From contig CAIUQV010000269.1 of the NCBI GenBank assembly GCA_903901375.1, forward strand, positions 1-7,159: 7,159 nt of DNA, in the 5' to 3' direction. The notes beneath the pieces are model-generated. The model had not been told where the DNA came from. It ran no database searches and saw only the letters and a program-made list of their open reading frames with translations. Of this stretch, positions 1-5,214 are shown piece after piece (position 1 is the first letter of the stretch; each line of letters starts with the position of its first letter). The translations under genes and the position numbers were made by a program. Source of the stretch: an uncultured Ignavibacteriota bacterium (lineage in GTDB: Bacteria; Bacteroidota; Ignavibacteria; Tepidaquicellales; Tepidaquicellaceae).

Positions 1-75
1 AATATACAAAACTGCGTTATGAGATTAAATGTAATACAAATTACCAGATTTAGATAATATTGAAGCGCTGGTGAA

Positions 76-95
76 AATTGACGTTTTCGTCAATT
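76..95. repeat. Perfect 8-bp inverted repeat with TTTT loop
   Basis: AATTGACG at 76-83 and its exact reverse complement CGTCAATT at 88-95 flank a four-T loop. Neither strand has a T-run after the stem, so it is not a convincing terminator. It could be a small RNA hairpin or a protein-binding palindrome. It sits directly before the first 11-bp repeat array. Confidence 0.5.
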
Positions 96-104
96 CGGTC
101 TATA

Positions 105-148
105 GTTAGTCTTGGTCTGTCCTTGGCCTGTCCTTGGTCTGTCTTTGG
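105..148. repeat. Tandem 11-bp repeat, about four copies
   Basis: Four consecutive 11-bp units can be read in register: GTTAGTCTTGG (105-115), TCTGTCCTTGG (116-126), CCTGTCCTTGG (127-137) and TCTGTCTTTGG (138-148). The three right-hand units differ from each other at only one or two positions; the first matches only in its right half. The next 11 bases (149-159) begin TCT but then diverge. Because 11 is not a multiple of three and no frame is open across it, this is not a protein repeat. Function is unknown. Confidence 0.85.
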
Positions 149-252
149 TCTCTGAATATTCTTCGATTATTTTGACAAAAATGTCACAGATTTATATCAA
201 AACATAACTGACTCTAAAAAACTTCATTTCTGAACAGTTTTGACCTGTCCGA

Positions 253-403
253 CCTGAAATATACGACAAAGTTACCTATCTCAAACCAGGTTTTGACCAT
301 TCTGAAACCTGAAACACACCCGAAACATACGAGAAGCATACCTGAACGTGCCTGAAAATATAATATTTTCTCGTATCATAGCCCGAAATAAGCCTGAATA
401 TTA
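253..403. repeat. Degenerate 11-bp phased repeat, CCTGAAAYATA-like
   Basis: From 253 to 340, eight 11-bp units in a row start with C, six of them with CC. The best conserved are CCTGAAATATA (253), CCTGAAACACA (308), CCCGAAACATA (319) and CGAGAAGCATA (330). A 10-bp unit at 341 is followed by CCTGAAAATAT (351); after a gap, CCCGAAATAAG (382) and CCTGAATATTA (393) continue the pattern. Middle units (264-307) are highly diverged and are recognised mainly by phase. The shared YCTG start suggests kinship with the 105-148 array, but this is inference. Confidence 0.6.
327..376. repeat. Nested inverted repeats
   Basis: ATACGAGAA (327-335) is the exact reverse complement of TTCTCGTAT (368-376). Between them lies a second palindrome, GAAAATAT (354-361) and ATATTTTC (363-370), around a single A, which overlaps the right outer arm. 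The two hairpins are therefore mutually exclusive. The element could mark the 3' end of the minus-strand operon ending at 431, although no T-run supports classical intrinsic termination. Confidence 0.4.
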
Positions 404-430
404 TGTAAACTCTGTCCTAATCAGATAAAA

Positions 431-1192
431 TTAATCGGTCTTTAATAAATTCTGAACTGATGCAACAACGTTATCCTTTTCATCAGGGAAGTATTTCACA
501 CTAATAATTTTGCCTTCCTGCAGTTTTGAAGATTCATTTGTGTTCATCATTATCTTTGTTTCGGTCTGGAATGTACTTCCGTTTTCTTCCCTTACTTCAA
601 GCAGGACTTTGAAGAATGAAAACTTTTTCTTTCTGTTGATAAGATAATATTTCAGAATCTTTGCGTCGTTCCATTTTCTGGATGCATATTTTATCGTAAT
701 GATTATAGACTGACTTAGAGACAGAATATTTAATAACATAAAAGCAAACACAACCCAGGAAATTACCCTGAGGAACCCTGAACTTGCAATCCCGCTAAAA
801 AGAATGTAAGCAGTAAAGAACAGAATCAGAAAGAACAATGCAGTGATTACTATTCCTTTTATGCTTAGCGGTCGTCTCAGCGCTATTTTATTCGTAATTG
901 AATTCAAAAATACTTCTATCTGCTGCAAAGCCTCATCCTTGTTCACTTTTGCCGCATCCTTATAAAGCTCCGCAGCTTTTTCTTTATCGCCTGATGACAG
1001 GAGTTTCTTCACTTCTTCAATAACTTCTTTCGGTATTTCCGTATGAACAGCATTCTGCACACCGCTTTCTTCGTTTTTGCTTATTCTTATGCTTGAATCG
1101 CAATACTGACAGAAAGTAATTTGTTCATTCAGCTTTATATTCAGAGGTGCCCCGCAATTCGGGCATTTCAAAACTTCAACTTTGTAATCCAT
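431..1192 (-). CDS. Zinc-ribbon membrane protein with two transmembrane segments, function unknown
   Basis: This 253-residue protein begins at an ATG at 1192. An N-terminal zinc ribbon is visible as two CxxC knuckles, C10/C13 and C28/C31, in a CPNCGAPL context typical of small membrane-associated zinc-ribbon proteins. Residues 54-99 form a helical segment reading like the ribosomal L7/L12 C-terminal helix pattern found in some such proteins (V..LL..G.K..A.ELYK.A...). Two hydrophobic stretches (about 111-135 and 139-167) predict a membrane hairpin. The last 85 residues look beta-rich and end in a V.YFPDE.DNVVAS pattern resembling DUF3592-type domains; this match is by eye. It starts 5 nt after the RhuM/Fic stop, so co-transcription is likely. 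No strong Shine-Dalgarno precedes it. The biological role is not known; a membrane adaptor or sensor is possible. Confidence 0.85.
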   Translation of the reverse strand: MDYKVEVLKCPNCGAPLNIKLNEQITFCQYCDSSIRISKNEESGVQNAVHTEIPKEVIEEVKKLLSSGDKEKAAELYKDAAKVNKDEALQQIEVFLNSITNKIALRRPLSIKGIVITALFFLILFFTAYILFSGIASSGFLRVISWVVFAFMLLNILSLSQSIIITIKYASRKWNDAKILKYYLINRKKKFSFFKVLLEVREENGSTFQTETKIMMNTNESSKLQEGKIISVKYFPDEKDNVVASVQNLLKTD

Positions 1193-1197
1193 GATTT

Positions 1198-2211
1198 TTA
1201 ATTCTTCTTATTAATTAAGTTGATTACTACTTTTACAATTATCTCTTTATCCGATGGTTTGCTTTCAGCAATTAACAAACATAATGCCACTAGAGCATTA
1301 TCCGCAATTCTCTTTGAACCATCCGATTTGTATAAAACACTGTTCTTTGCAAGAAAGTAAATAAAGAAAGACGCAGCAATTCGCTTGTTACCATCAACAA
1401 ACGGGTGGTTCTTAATCAGAAAATAAAGCAGGTTAGAAGCTTTTTCTTCAATGCTTGGATAAAGCTTTTTCTTTCCATATGTCTGATATATTGTATTAAT
1501 TGAGCTATCAAGTGAACCGCCTCGGATTTTACCGAAAAGTTCAGAGTTTCCAAATTTAGTTTTTAATGAATCAATAAAATTAATAGCATCTATATAGTTT
1601 AATCTGTATTTCTCTCTTTTTGAAGTGTTGGATATCTTAAGATTGTCGTAATCATATCCGTCAAGTATATTTAACGCGTGAGTGTATTCTGAAATTACTT
1701 TTATTATTCCCTGTGCCTCATCTGAAGTAAGTGCGAGTGTTTCTGCAGTTCGGCTTAAATAATTTATAGTTTTCTGAAGTTCAATAATTTTGTTAGATTG
1801 TTCTTTTAATCGTTTTTCGTTTATTGTATAACCCTGAACAAGATATTGTTTTAAAGTATTGGTTGCCCATATGCGGAATTGAGTGCCGCGTAATGATTTA
1901 ACTCTATAACCTACAGATATTATAACATCAAGATTGAAGTAATCAATATTTCTTTCAATATTTCTTTTCCCCTCTTTTTGAACTGTCAAGTATTTCTTGA
2001 CAGTTGAAACCCTTATCAACTCTTTTTCTTTAAAAACATTATTAATATGTAGACTGATATTTTGTTTAGTCGTCTCAAATAATTCCGCCATCTGATTAAG
2101 TGAAAGCCATACCGTTTCCAAATCCAACTTTACATCGAATGTAGTCTTCCCGTCCTCAGCTTTATATAAAACTACTTGTGAATTGTTTTTATTGTCTGTT
2201 TCCAAGTTCAA
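1198..2211 (-). CDS. RhuM-family protein with C-terminal Fic/Doc domain
   Basis: The 337-residue protein has two parts. Residues about 11-130 are the RhuM-family N-terminal region, recognised by WLSLNQMAELFETTKQNIS (a helix-turn-helix-like segment), the STVKKYLTVQKEG stretch and the GYRVKSLRGTQFRIWAT block. Residues about 200-337 form a Fic/Doc fold with the core motif HPFVDGNKR at 269-277 (bases 1381-1407). Fic proteins transfer a phosphate-containing group from a nucleotide to a target protein; Doc phosphorylates EF-Tu. Here lysine replaces the glycine after GN and the distal arginine is alanine, so the motif is closer to Doc (DANKR) than to AMPylating Fic (DGNGRxxR). Length is normal for the family. 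The start is TTG at 2211, directly after an in-frame TGA; the next ATG (residue 41) would cut into the conserved region. The first gene of a probable two-gene operon. Confidence 0.9.
   Translation of the reverse strand: MNLETDNKNNSQVVLYKAEDGKTTFDVKLDLETVWLSLNQMAELFETTKQNISLHINNVFKEKELIRVSTVKKYLTVQKEGKRNIERNIDYFNLDVIISVGYRVKSLRGTQFRIWATNTLKQYLVQGYTINEKRLKEQSNKIIELQKTINYLSRTAETLALTSDEAQGIIKVISEYTHALNILDGYDYDNLKISNTSKREKYRLNYIDAINFIDSLKTKFGNSELFGKIRGGSLDSSINTIYQTYGKKKLYPSIEEKASNLLYFLIKNHPFVDGNKRIAASFFIYFLAKNSVLYKSDGSKRIADNALVALCLLIAESKPSDKEIIVKVVINLINKKN
1381..1407 (-). other. Fic/Doc catalytic motif HPFVDGNKR
   Basis: These codons encode residues 269-277 of the RhuM/Fic protein. The histidine is the presumed catalytic base, the aspartate would coordinate magnesium, and the asparagine and arginine belong to the phosphate-binding loop of the family. 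The K after GN is the Doc-like feature. Confidence 0.85.
1981..2005. repeat. Perfect 10-bp inverted repeat inside the RhuM/Fic gene
   Basis: AACTGTCAAG (1981-1990) and CTTGACAGTT (1996-2005) are exact reverse complements around a 5-nt loop. The element encodes the family-conserved STVKKYLTV stretch, where two similar tripeptides on either side help create the symmetry, so it may be a by-product of the protein sequence. It would nevertheless form a stable hairpin in the mRNA. Confidence 0.5.
2209..2211 (-). promoter_or_regulatory. TTG start codon deciding the RhuM/Fic start
   Basis: On the minus strand the frame opens with TTG at 2211-2209, immediately preceded by an in-frame TGA at 2214-2212. 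A second in-frame TTG lies two codons further in (2205). No ATG occurs before residue 41, inside the conserved domain. Upstream is only a weak purine patch (GAGAAC, nine bases before the TTG). Either TTG could be used; the protein changes by two residues. Confidence 0.65.
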
Positions 2212-2261
2212 TCAATTTAAGTTCTCAAACTTCTATAAAATATATTACATTTCTGCTATTA

Positions 2262-2288
2262 ATAATAGTTAATTCAAATCTTTGTCAA
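2262..2288 (-). promoter_or_regulatory. Possible promoter of the RhuM/Fic operon
   Basis: Read on the minus strand, TTGACA (2288-2283) is followed after 15 bases by TATTAT (2267-2262), about 50 bp before the TTG start. The -35 matches the housekeeping consensus exactly and the -10 at five of six positions, but the spacing is short of the optimum, and the lineage may use a different consensus. It is a candidate only. Confidence 0.25.
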
Positions 2289-2343
2289 TCTTCCAGTTAT
2301 TTCTGAGCACATATATTTTCATTTAAACAGTCTTAGTAAATGT

Positions 2344-2361
2344 ATATTTTATACAAAATAT
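2344..2361. promoter_or_regulatory. AT-rich inverted repeat before the OsmC gene
   Basis: ATATTTT (2344-2350) and AAAATAT (2355-2361) are exact reverse complements around ATAC, ending 9 bp before the OsmC start. An overlapping shorter palindrome, GTATA/TATAC with a 3-nt spacer, lies at 2342-2354. The position suits a repressor site covering the promoter or initiation region. In such AT-rich sequence chance symmetry is also plausible. Confidence 0.35.
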
Positions 2362-2370
2362 TATAATTAT

Positions 2371-2775
2371 ATGCCTACTTCCACATTAAAATATTTAGGA
2401 AATTTAAGAACCGAACTCACTCACTTGCAGTCAGGTCAGGTTGTGATAACTGACGCACCCACTGACAATAATGGAAAAGGGGAGGCTTTCTCACCTACTG
2501 ATTTAATGTCAACTTCACTATGCGCCTGTATGATTACAATAATGGGTGTTGCAGCTCAGACTCATGGTTTTTCTATTGATGGTGCAACCGCTGAGATTAC
2601 TAAAATAATGTCTGCAAATCCGCGCAAAGTTTCTGAAATACAGATTGAAATCATATTTCCTAAAAATAATTATTCGGATAAGGAAAGAAAGATAATTGAA
2701 CACATTGCCAACACTTGTCCGGTTGCATTAAGCCTGCATCCAGACCTTAAGCAAAACGTAAAATTATTATTTTAA
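2371..2775 (+). CDS. OsmC/Ohr-superfamily protein
   Basis: This 134-residue cytoplasmic protein matches the OsmC family along its full length. The entry GNLRTELTHLQSG and TDAPTDNNGKGEAFSPTDL blocks lead to the first cysteine helix (SLCACMITIMG), and the second cysteine lies in NTCPVALSLHP at residue 116. Family members use a cysteine pair to reduce organic or inorganic peroxides; C53 aligns with the peroxidatic position and C116 with the resolving one. C51 is an extra cysteine where relatives usually have glycine. The family contains several subgroups with different substrates and also members of unknown role, so the substrate is not assigned. The ATG start fits the usual N-terminus; no Shine-Dalgarno is visible. 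It is transcribed divergently from the RhuM/Fic gene and lies 68 bp before the M13 peptidase gene on the same strand. Confidence 0.92.
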   Translation: MPTSTLKYLGNLRTELTHLQSGQVVITDAPTDNNGKGEAFSPTDLMSTSLCACMITIMGVAAQTHGFSIDGATAEITKIMSANPRKVSEIQIEIIFPKNNYSDKERKIIEHIANTCPVALSLHPDLKQNVKLLF

Positions 2776-2780
2776 TTCTG

Positions 2781-2788
2781 TAACTTTG
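2781..2788 (+). promoter_or_regulatory. Possible Bacteroidota-type -7 box ahead of the M13 gene
   Basis: TAACTTTG fits the TAnnTTTG -7 consensus known from Bacteroidota and lies 56 bp before the ATG at 2844. A matching TTG-type -33 element is not clear upstream, so this is a weak candidate. If real, the peptidase gene has its own promoter rather than depending only on read-through from the OsmC gene. Confidence 0.3.
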
Positions 2789-2798
2789 CAAGTCTTTT

Positions 2799-2816
2799 AA
2801 AGTATATAAAGTATAT
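2799..2816 (+). repeat. Tandem 9-bp direct repeat in the M13 leader
   Basis: AAAGTATAT occurs twice in immediate succession (2799-2807 and 2808-2816), 27 bp before the M13 start codon. It may be an activator half-site pair or a simple slippage product; nothing in the sequence decides this. Confidence 0.4.
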
Positions 2817-2843
2817 CAATATTATAAACTAATTCTATGTTTT

Positions 2844-4859
2844 ATGAAAACACTTTTTACAATTATCATTTCAGTTTTTATGTTTATTAATTCAGCTACA
2901 TCTCAACCCATAATTGATTCTAAGAATATGGATCTGGGCGTTAAGCCCGGAGATGATTTCTTCAGTTACGCCAACGGTACCTGGGTGAAGAATACTCCGA
3001 TTCCGCCTGACCTTACTCGTTATGGTGCTTTTGATGAACTGAGAGAAAATAACAGCAGACAGCTTCAGTCATTAATAGAGGAAATCTCTGTTCAGCTAAA
3101 CCCCGTTAAAGGAAGCAACAAGCAAAAGATTGGTGACTTCTTCGCAAGCGGTATGGATGAAGCTAAAATTAATTCACTCGGCTATGAACCGATAAAGAAG
3201 AAACTGGATGAACTCAGAAAAATACAATCAAAAGAAGAACTGATTAAGTACATCGCATTCCTGCATTCTGCTGGCTCTCCGTCTTTCTTTGGTTTTGGTT
3301 CTTCTCCCGATAAGAAAAACAGTTCTATGAACATTGCATCAATGAGGCAGTCAGGAATTACTCTTCCTAATAAAGATTATTATCTGAAAGATGACGAAAG
3401 AACAAAATCCATCAGAACTGAACTTCAGAAGTATATGGTTACACTTTTTAAATTAATCGGATACGATGATAAACAGGCAGAGACAAAGGCACAGACAGAA
3501 ATGGATTTTGAAATTGTTCTCGCAAAATCTTCATTCTCAAACCTTGAACTCCGTGACCCTGATTTGAATTACAATAAAATGTCTGTAGATGATTTAGTAC
3601 TTTTAAGCAGCGGTTTCGACTGGAAACTGTATCTGAAAGAAATCGGCGTTGAAAATCCCGGTGATATAAACGTCGGACAGAAAAGATACTTCGAAGAATT
3701 CGGCGCTACTTTTCAGAATACTGATATTGAAGTATTAAAAAACTACGTAGAGTGGAGACTTGTAAATGCAGCATCAAATTTCTTGAGCGAAGATTTTGTA
3801 AACGCAAACTTCGAGTTCAACGGTAAGTTTATGTCCGGTGCTCAGGAACAGCGTCCGCGCTGGAAGCGTGTACTGGATGTCGTTAACGGTTCTTTAGGCG
3901 AAGCACTTGGCGAATTGTACGTAGAAAAGTATTTCCCGCCAGCATCTAAACAGAGAATTAAAGATTTAGTTGCTAACATCAAAATCGCATTGGCAGAAAG
4001 AATCAAAAATCTTTCCTGGATGTCTGCAGAAACAAAGAAACAGGCACTCAATAAACTCGATAAGATTGCCGTTAAAGTAGGATATCCCGATAAATGGGAA
4101 GATTATTCAAAGATTGAAATAACACGCGATTCTTACTGGGAAAATTTAATGGCAGTAAGAAATTTTAACTATAAAAAGAACCTTAGCGAAATAGGCAAAC
4201 CTGTTGACAGAACAGAGTGGGGAATGAGCCCGCAAACTGTTAACGCATACTATTCTCCAAACAATAACGAGATTTGTTTTCCTGCTGGAATTCTTCAGCC
4301 TCCATTCTTCTTTGCAGAAGGGGATGATGCAGTTAATTACGGAGGCATCGGAGCAGTTATCGGTCACGAAATCACTCACGGCTTCGACGACCAGGGCAGA
4401 AAGTACGATGCAGTTGGTAATCTTCAGGACTGGTGGACTGCCGAAGACGGTAAGAACTTTGACGCAAAGGCACAGGTGCTCGTTGACCAGTATAATAATT
4501 TTGCAGTACTCGATACTTTTAAAGTTGATGGGAAATTCACACTTGGAGAAAACATCTCAGACCTTGGTGGTGTTACAATATCTCTCGAAGGTTTGAAGAA
4601 GGCCTGGGAAAAGAATCCGCCTGCAAAGGAAACAGAAGGATTCACACCGCTTCAGAGGTTCTTCCTTTCATATGCACAAATATGGCGTGGAAATATACGA
4701 GATAAGGAATTGCTGAAAAGGCTGAAGGAAGATGTTCACTCACCTTCAACTGCAAGGGTAAATTGCATTGTATATAACATTCCTGAGTTCTATAAAGCAT
4801 TCGGAATAACTTCCGGAAAAATGTTTAAAGCAGAAAATTCACGTGCAGTAATCTGGTAA
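2844..4859 (+). CDS. Secreted M13-family (PepO/neprilysin-type) zinc metallopeptidase
   Basis: The 671-residue protein opens with a signal peptide (residues about 1-20, MKT followed by a hydrophobic core and SATSQ), with no lipobox cysteine, so export to the periplasm or outside is expected. The mature N-terminus has the family hallmark VKPGDDFFSYANGTWVKN. The M13 N-terminal domain spans roughly 35-410. The catalytic domain carries the substrate-binding NAYY (467-470), zinc motif HEITH (508-512; E509 catalytic), the third zinc ligand E569 in ENISD, and the DVHSP...RVN block (630-640) whose H632 and R638 match transition-state residues of neprilysin. The end, a terminal tryptophan after RAVI, and the length are usual for bacterial members. 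The enzyme should cleave oligopeptides. All key residues are present and no frameshift is seen. The start is the ATG fitting the signal peptide; no Shine-Dalgarno is visible. Confidence 0.97.
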   Translation: MKTLFTIIISVFMFINSATSQPIIDSKNMDLGVKPGDDFFSYANGTWVKNTPIPPDLTRYGAFDELRENNSRQLQSLIEEISVQLNPVKGSNKQKIGDFFASGMDEAKINSLGYEPIKKKLDELRKIQSKEELIKYIAFLHSAGSPSFFGFGSSPDKKNSSMNIASMRQSGITLPNKDYYLKDDERTKSIRTELQKYMVTLFKLIGYDDKQAETKAQTEMDFEIVLAKSSFSNLELRDPDLNYNKMSVDDLVLLSSGFDWKLYLKEIGVENPGDINVGQKRYFEEFGATFQNTDIEVLKNYVEWRLVNAASNFLSEDFVNANFEFNGKFMSGAQEQRPRWKRVLDVVNGSLGEALGELYVEKYFPPASKQRIKDLVANIKIALAERIKNLSWMSAETKKQALNKLDKIAVKVGYPDKWEDYSKIEITRDSYWENLMAVRNFNYKKNLSEIGKPVDRTEWGMSPQTVNAYYSPNNNEICFPAGILQPPFFFAEGDDAVNYGGIGAVIGHEITHGFDDQGRKYDAVGNLQDWWTAEDGKNFDAKAQVLVDQYNNFAVLDTFKVDGKFTLGENISDLGGVTISLEGLKKAWEKNPPAKETEGFTPLQRFFLSYAQIWRGNIRDKELLKRLKEDVHSPSTARVNCIVYNIPEFYKAFGITSGKMFKAENSRAVIW

Positions 4860-4881
4860 TAAAAATTCTGACTTAATATAA

Positions 4882-4914
4882 AAGGGCTGCCCTTAAGGCA
4901 GCCCTTCGTTTTTT
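4882..4914 (+). terminator. Intrinsic terminator of the M13 gene
   Basis: A perfect 10-bp stem, AAGGGCTGCC (4882-4891) and GGCAGCCCTT (4897-4906), closes a 5-nt loop and is followed by CG and six T residues (4909-4914). It begins 23 bp after the M13 stop codon. Read on the minus strand the stem is followed by TTATATT after a stem ending in TT, so weak bidirectional activity for the convergent kinase transcript is possible. Confidence 0.93.
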
Positions 4915-4931
4915 CGGATGAGATAATAGAT

Positions 4932-5000
4932 CTTATTACCCCGTCCGTCTTATCTTTATCCCGCCCTGATGGCAGGGAAAAGATATAAATTCCTTATTAC
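4932..5000. repeat. Bulged hairpin flanked by 8-bp direct repeats
   Basis: CTTATTAC occurs at 4932-4939 and again at 4993-5000. Between them a hairpin can be drawn: TATCTTT (4951-4957) pairs with AAAGATA (4979-4985), TCCC (4959-4962) with GGGA (4975-4978), and GCC (4963-4965) with GGC (4971-4973), around loop CTGAT. Single A bulges occur at 4958 and 4974. The core is GC-richer than its surroundings. A small dispersed palindromic repeat with a target duplication is one reading; a second RNA hairpin after the terminator is another. Confidence 0.45.
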
Positions 5001-5146
5001 ATTATTCTGATTTTTGGTGGCTTTATAATATCCTCCTTCTTAAATTCATGTGAAATTTAATAGTTGAAATATTATTATACATAAATATCTCTACAAGAAG
5101 TGTGCCTGAATAATTGTTGGTTTTTGTTAAGGAATTGATGTGTACG

Positions 5147-5203
5147 TCGAAATACATTCTCATTATGAGACATATATTCTCATAATGAGACCGTATTTTT
5201 CGA
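5147..5203. promoter_or_regulatory. Double palindrome in a long inverted repeat
   Basis: TCTCATTATGAGA (5158-5170) and TCTCATAATGAGA (5178-5190) are each 6+1+6 palindromes and are also exact reverse complements of each other, so the pair reads both as direct and as inverted repeats. Their centres (5164 and 5184) are 20 bp apart, close to two helical turns. Outer arms TCGAAATAC (5147-5155) and the GTATTTTTCGA stretch (5193-5203) pair as well, with a two-T bulge. The element starts 12 bp beyond the kinase stop. It could be a tandem operator for a dimeric regulator or a long 3'-end RNA hairpin. Confidence 0.6.
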
Positions 5204-5214
5204 TTAATATATTT

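Larger units (their letters stand above)
1..430. other. Gene-free region with 11-bp repeats and hairpins
   Basis: No coding region can be supported here. Short frames at the left edge (for example one open from base 1 to a TAA at 55-57) could be the tail of a gene outside the window, but they are too short to identify. The stretch lies downstream of the minus-strand zinc-ribbon gene, which ends at 431. Its visible content is repetitive: tandem 11-mers at 105-148, a looser 11-bp phased series at 253-403, a perfect hairpin at 76-95, and nested inverted repeats at 327-376. No tRNA, rRNA or clear intrinsic terminator with a T-run is seen. Confidence 0.7.
4915..5214. other. Gene-free spacer between convergent genes
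   Basis: No coding region is supported in these 300 bases, which separate the M13 terminator from the stop codon of the histidine kinase. Two structured elements occur: a bulged hairpin flanked by direct repeats (4932-5000) and a long double palindrome (5147-5203). A strong Shine-Dalgarno-like AAGGAGG on the minus strand (complement of 5032-5038) has no start codon at a usable distance. Confidence 0.75.

Noticed and set aside
1..57. Tail of a plus-strand gene entering from the left edge
   Set aside because: Eighteen codons with no recognisable sequence; another frame also stays open to 51-53, so no choice can be supported.
105..403. CRISPR array
   Set aside because: Units of 11 bp are adjoining, with no constant 23-40 bp repeats separated by unique spacers and no cas genes nearby.
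2362..2367. TATAAT as the -10 box of the OsmC gene
   Set aside because: It ends only 3 bases before the ATG, so a normal start site would fall inside the coding sequence.
2518..2703. Minus-strand open frame within the OsmC gene
   Set aside because: It overlaps a clear OsmC coding region in antisense, has no recognisable domain and is a frame shadow.
3842..4645. Several short open frames on both strands within the M13 gene
   Set aside because: All lie inside the conserved peptidase sequence and their translations show no family pattern.
5028..5060. Minus-strand Shine-Dalgarno-like AAGGAGG as the start of a small gene
   Set aside because: No ATG, GTG or TTG follows at a usable distance, and the ATG upstream of it gives only eight codons.
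5158..5200. Plus-strand intrinsic terminator formed by the inverted repeat and the following T-run
   Set aside because: The stem is AT-rich, the M13 gene already has a strong terminator 270 bp upstream, and no plus-strand gene lies between. It is reported instead as a palindromic element of unknown role.
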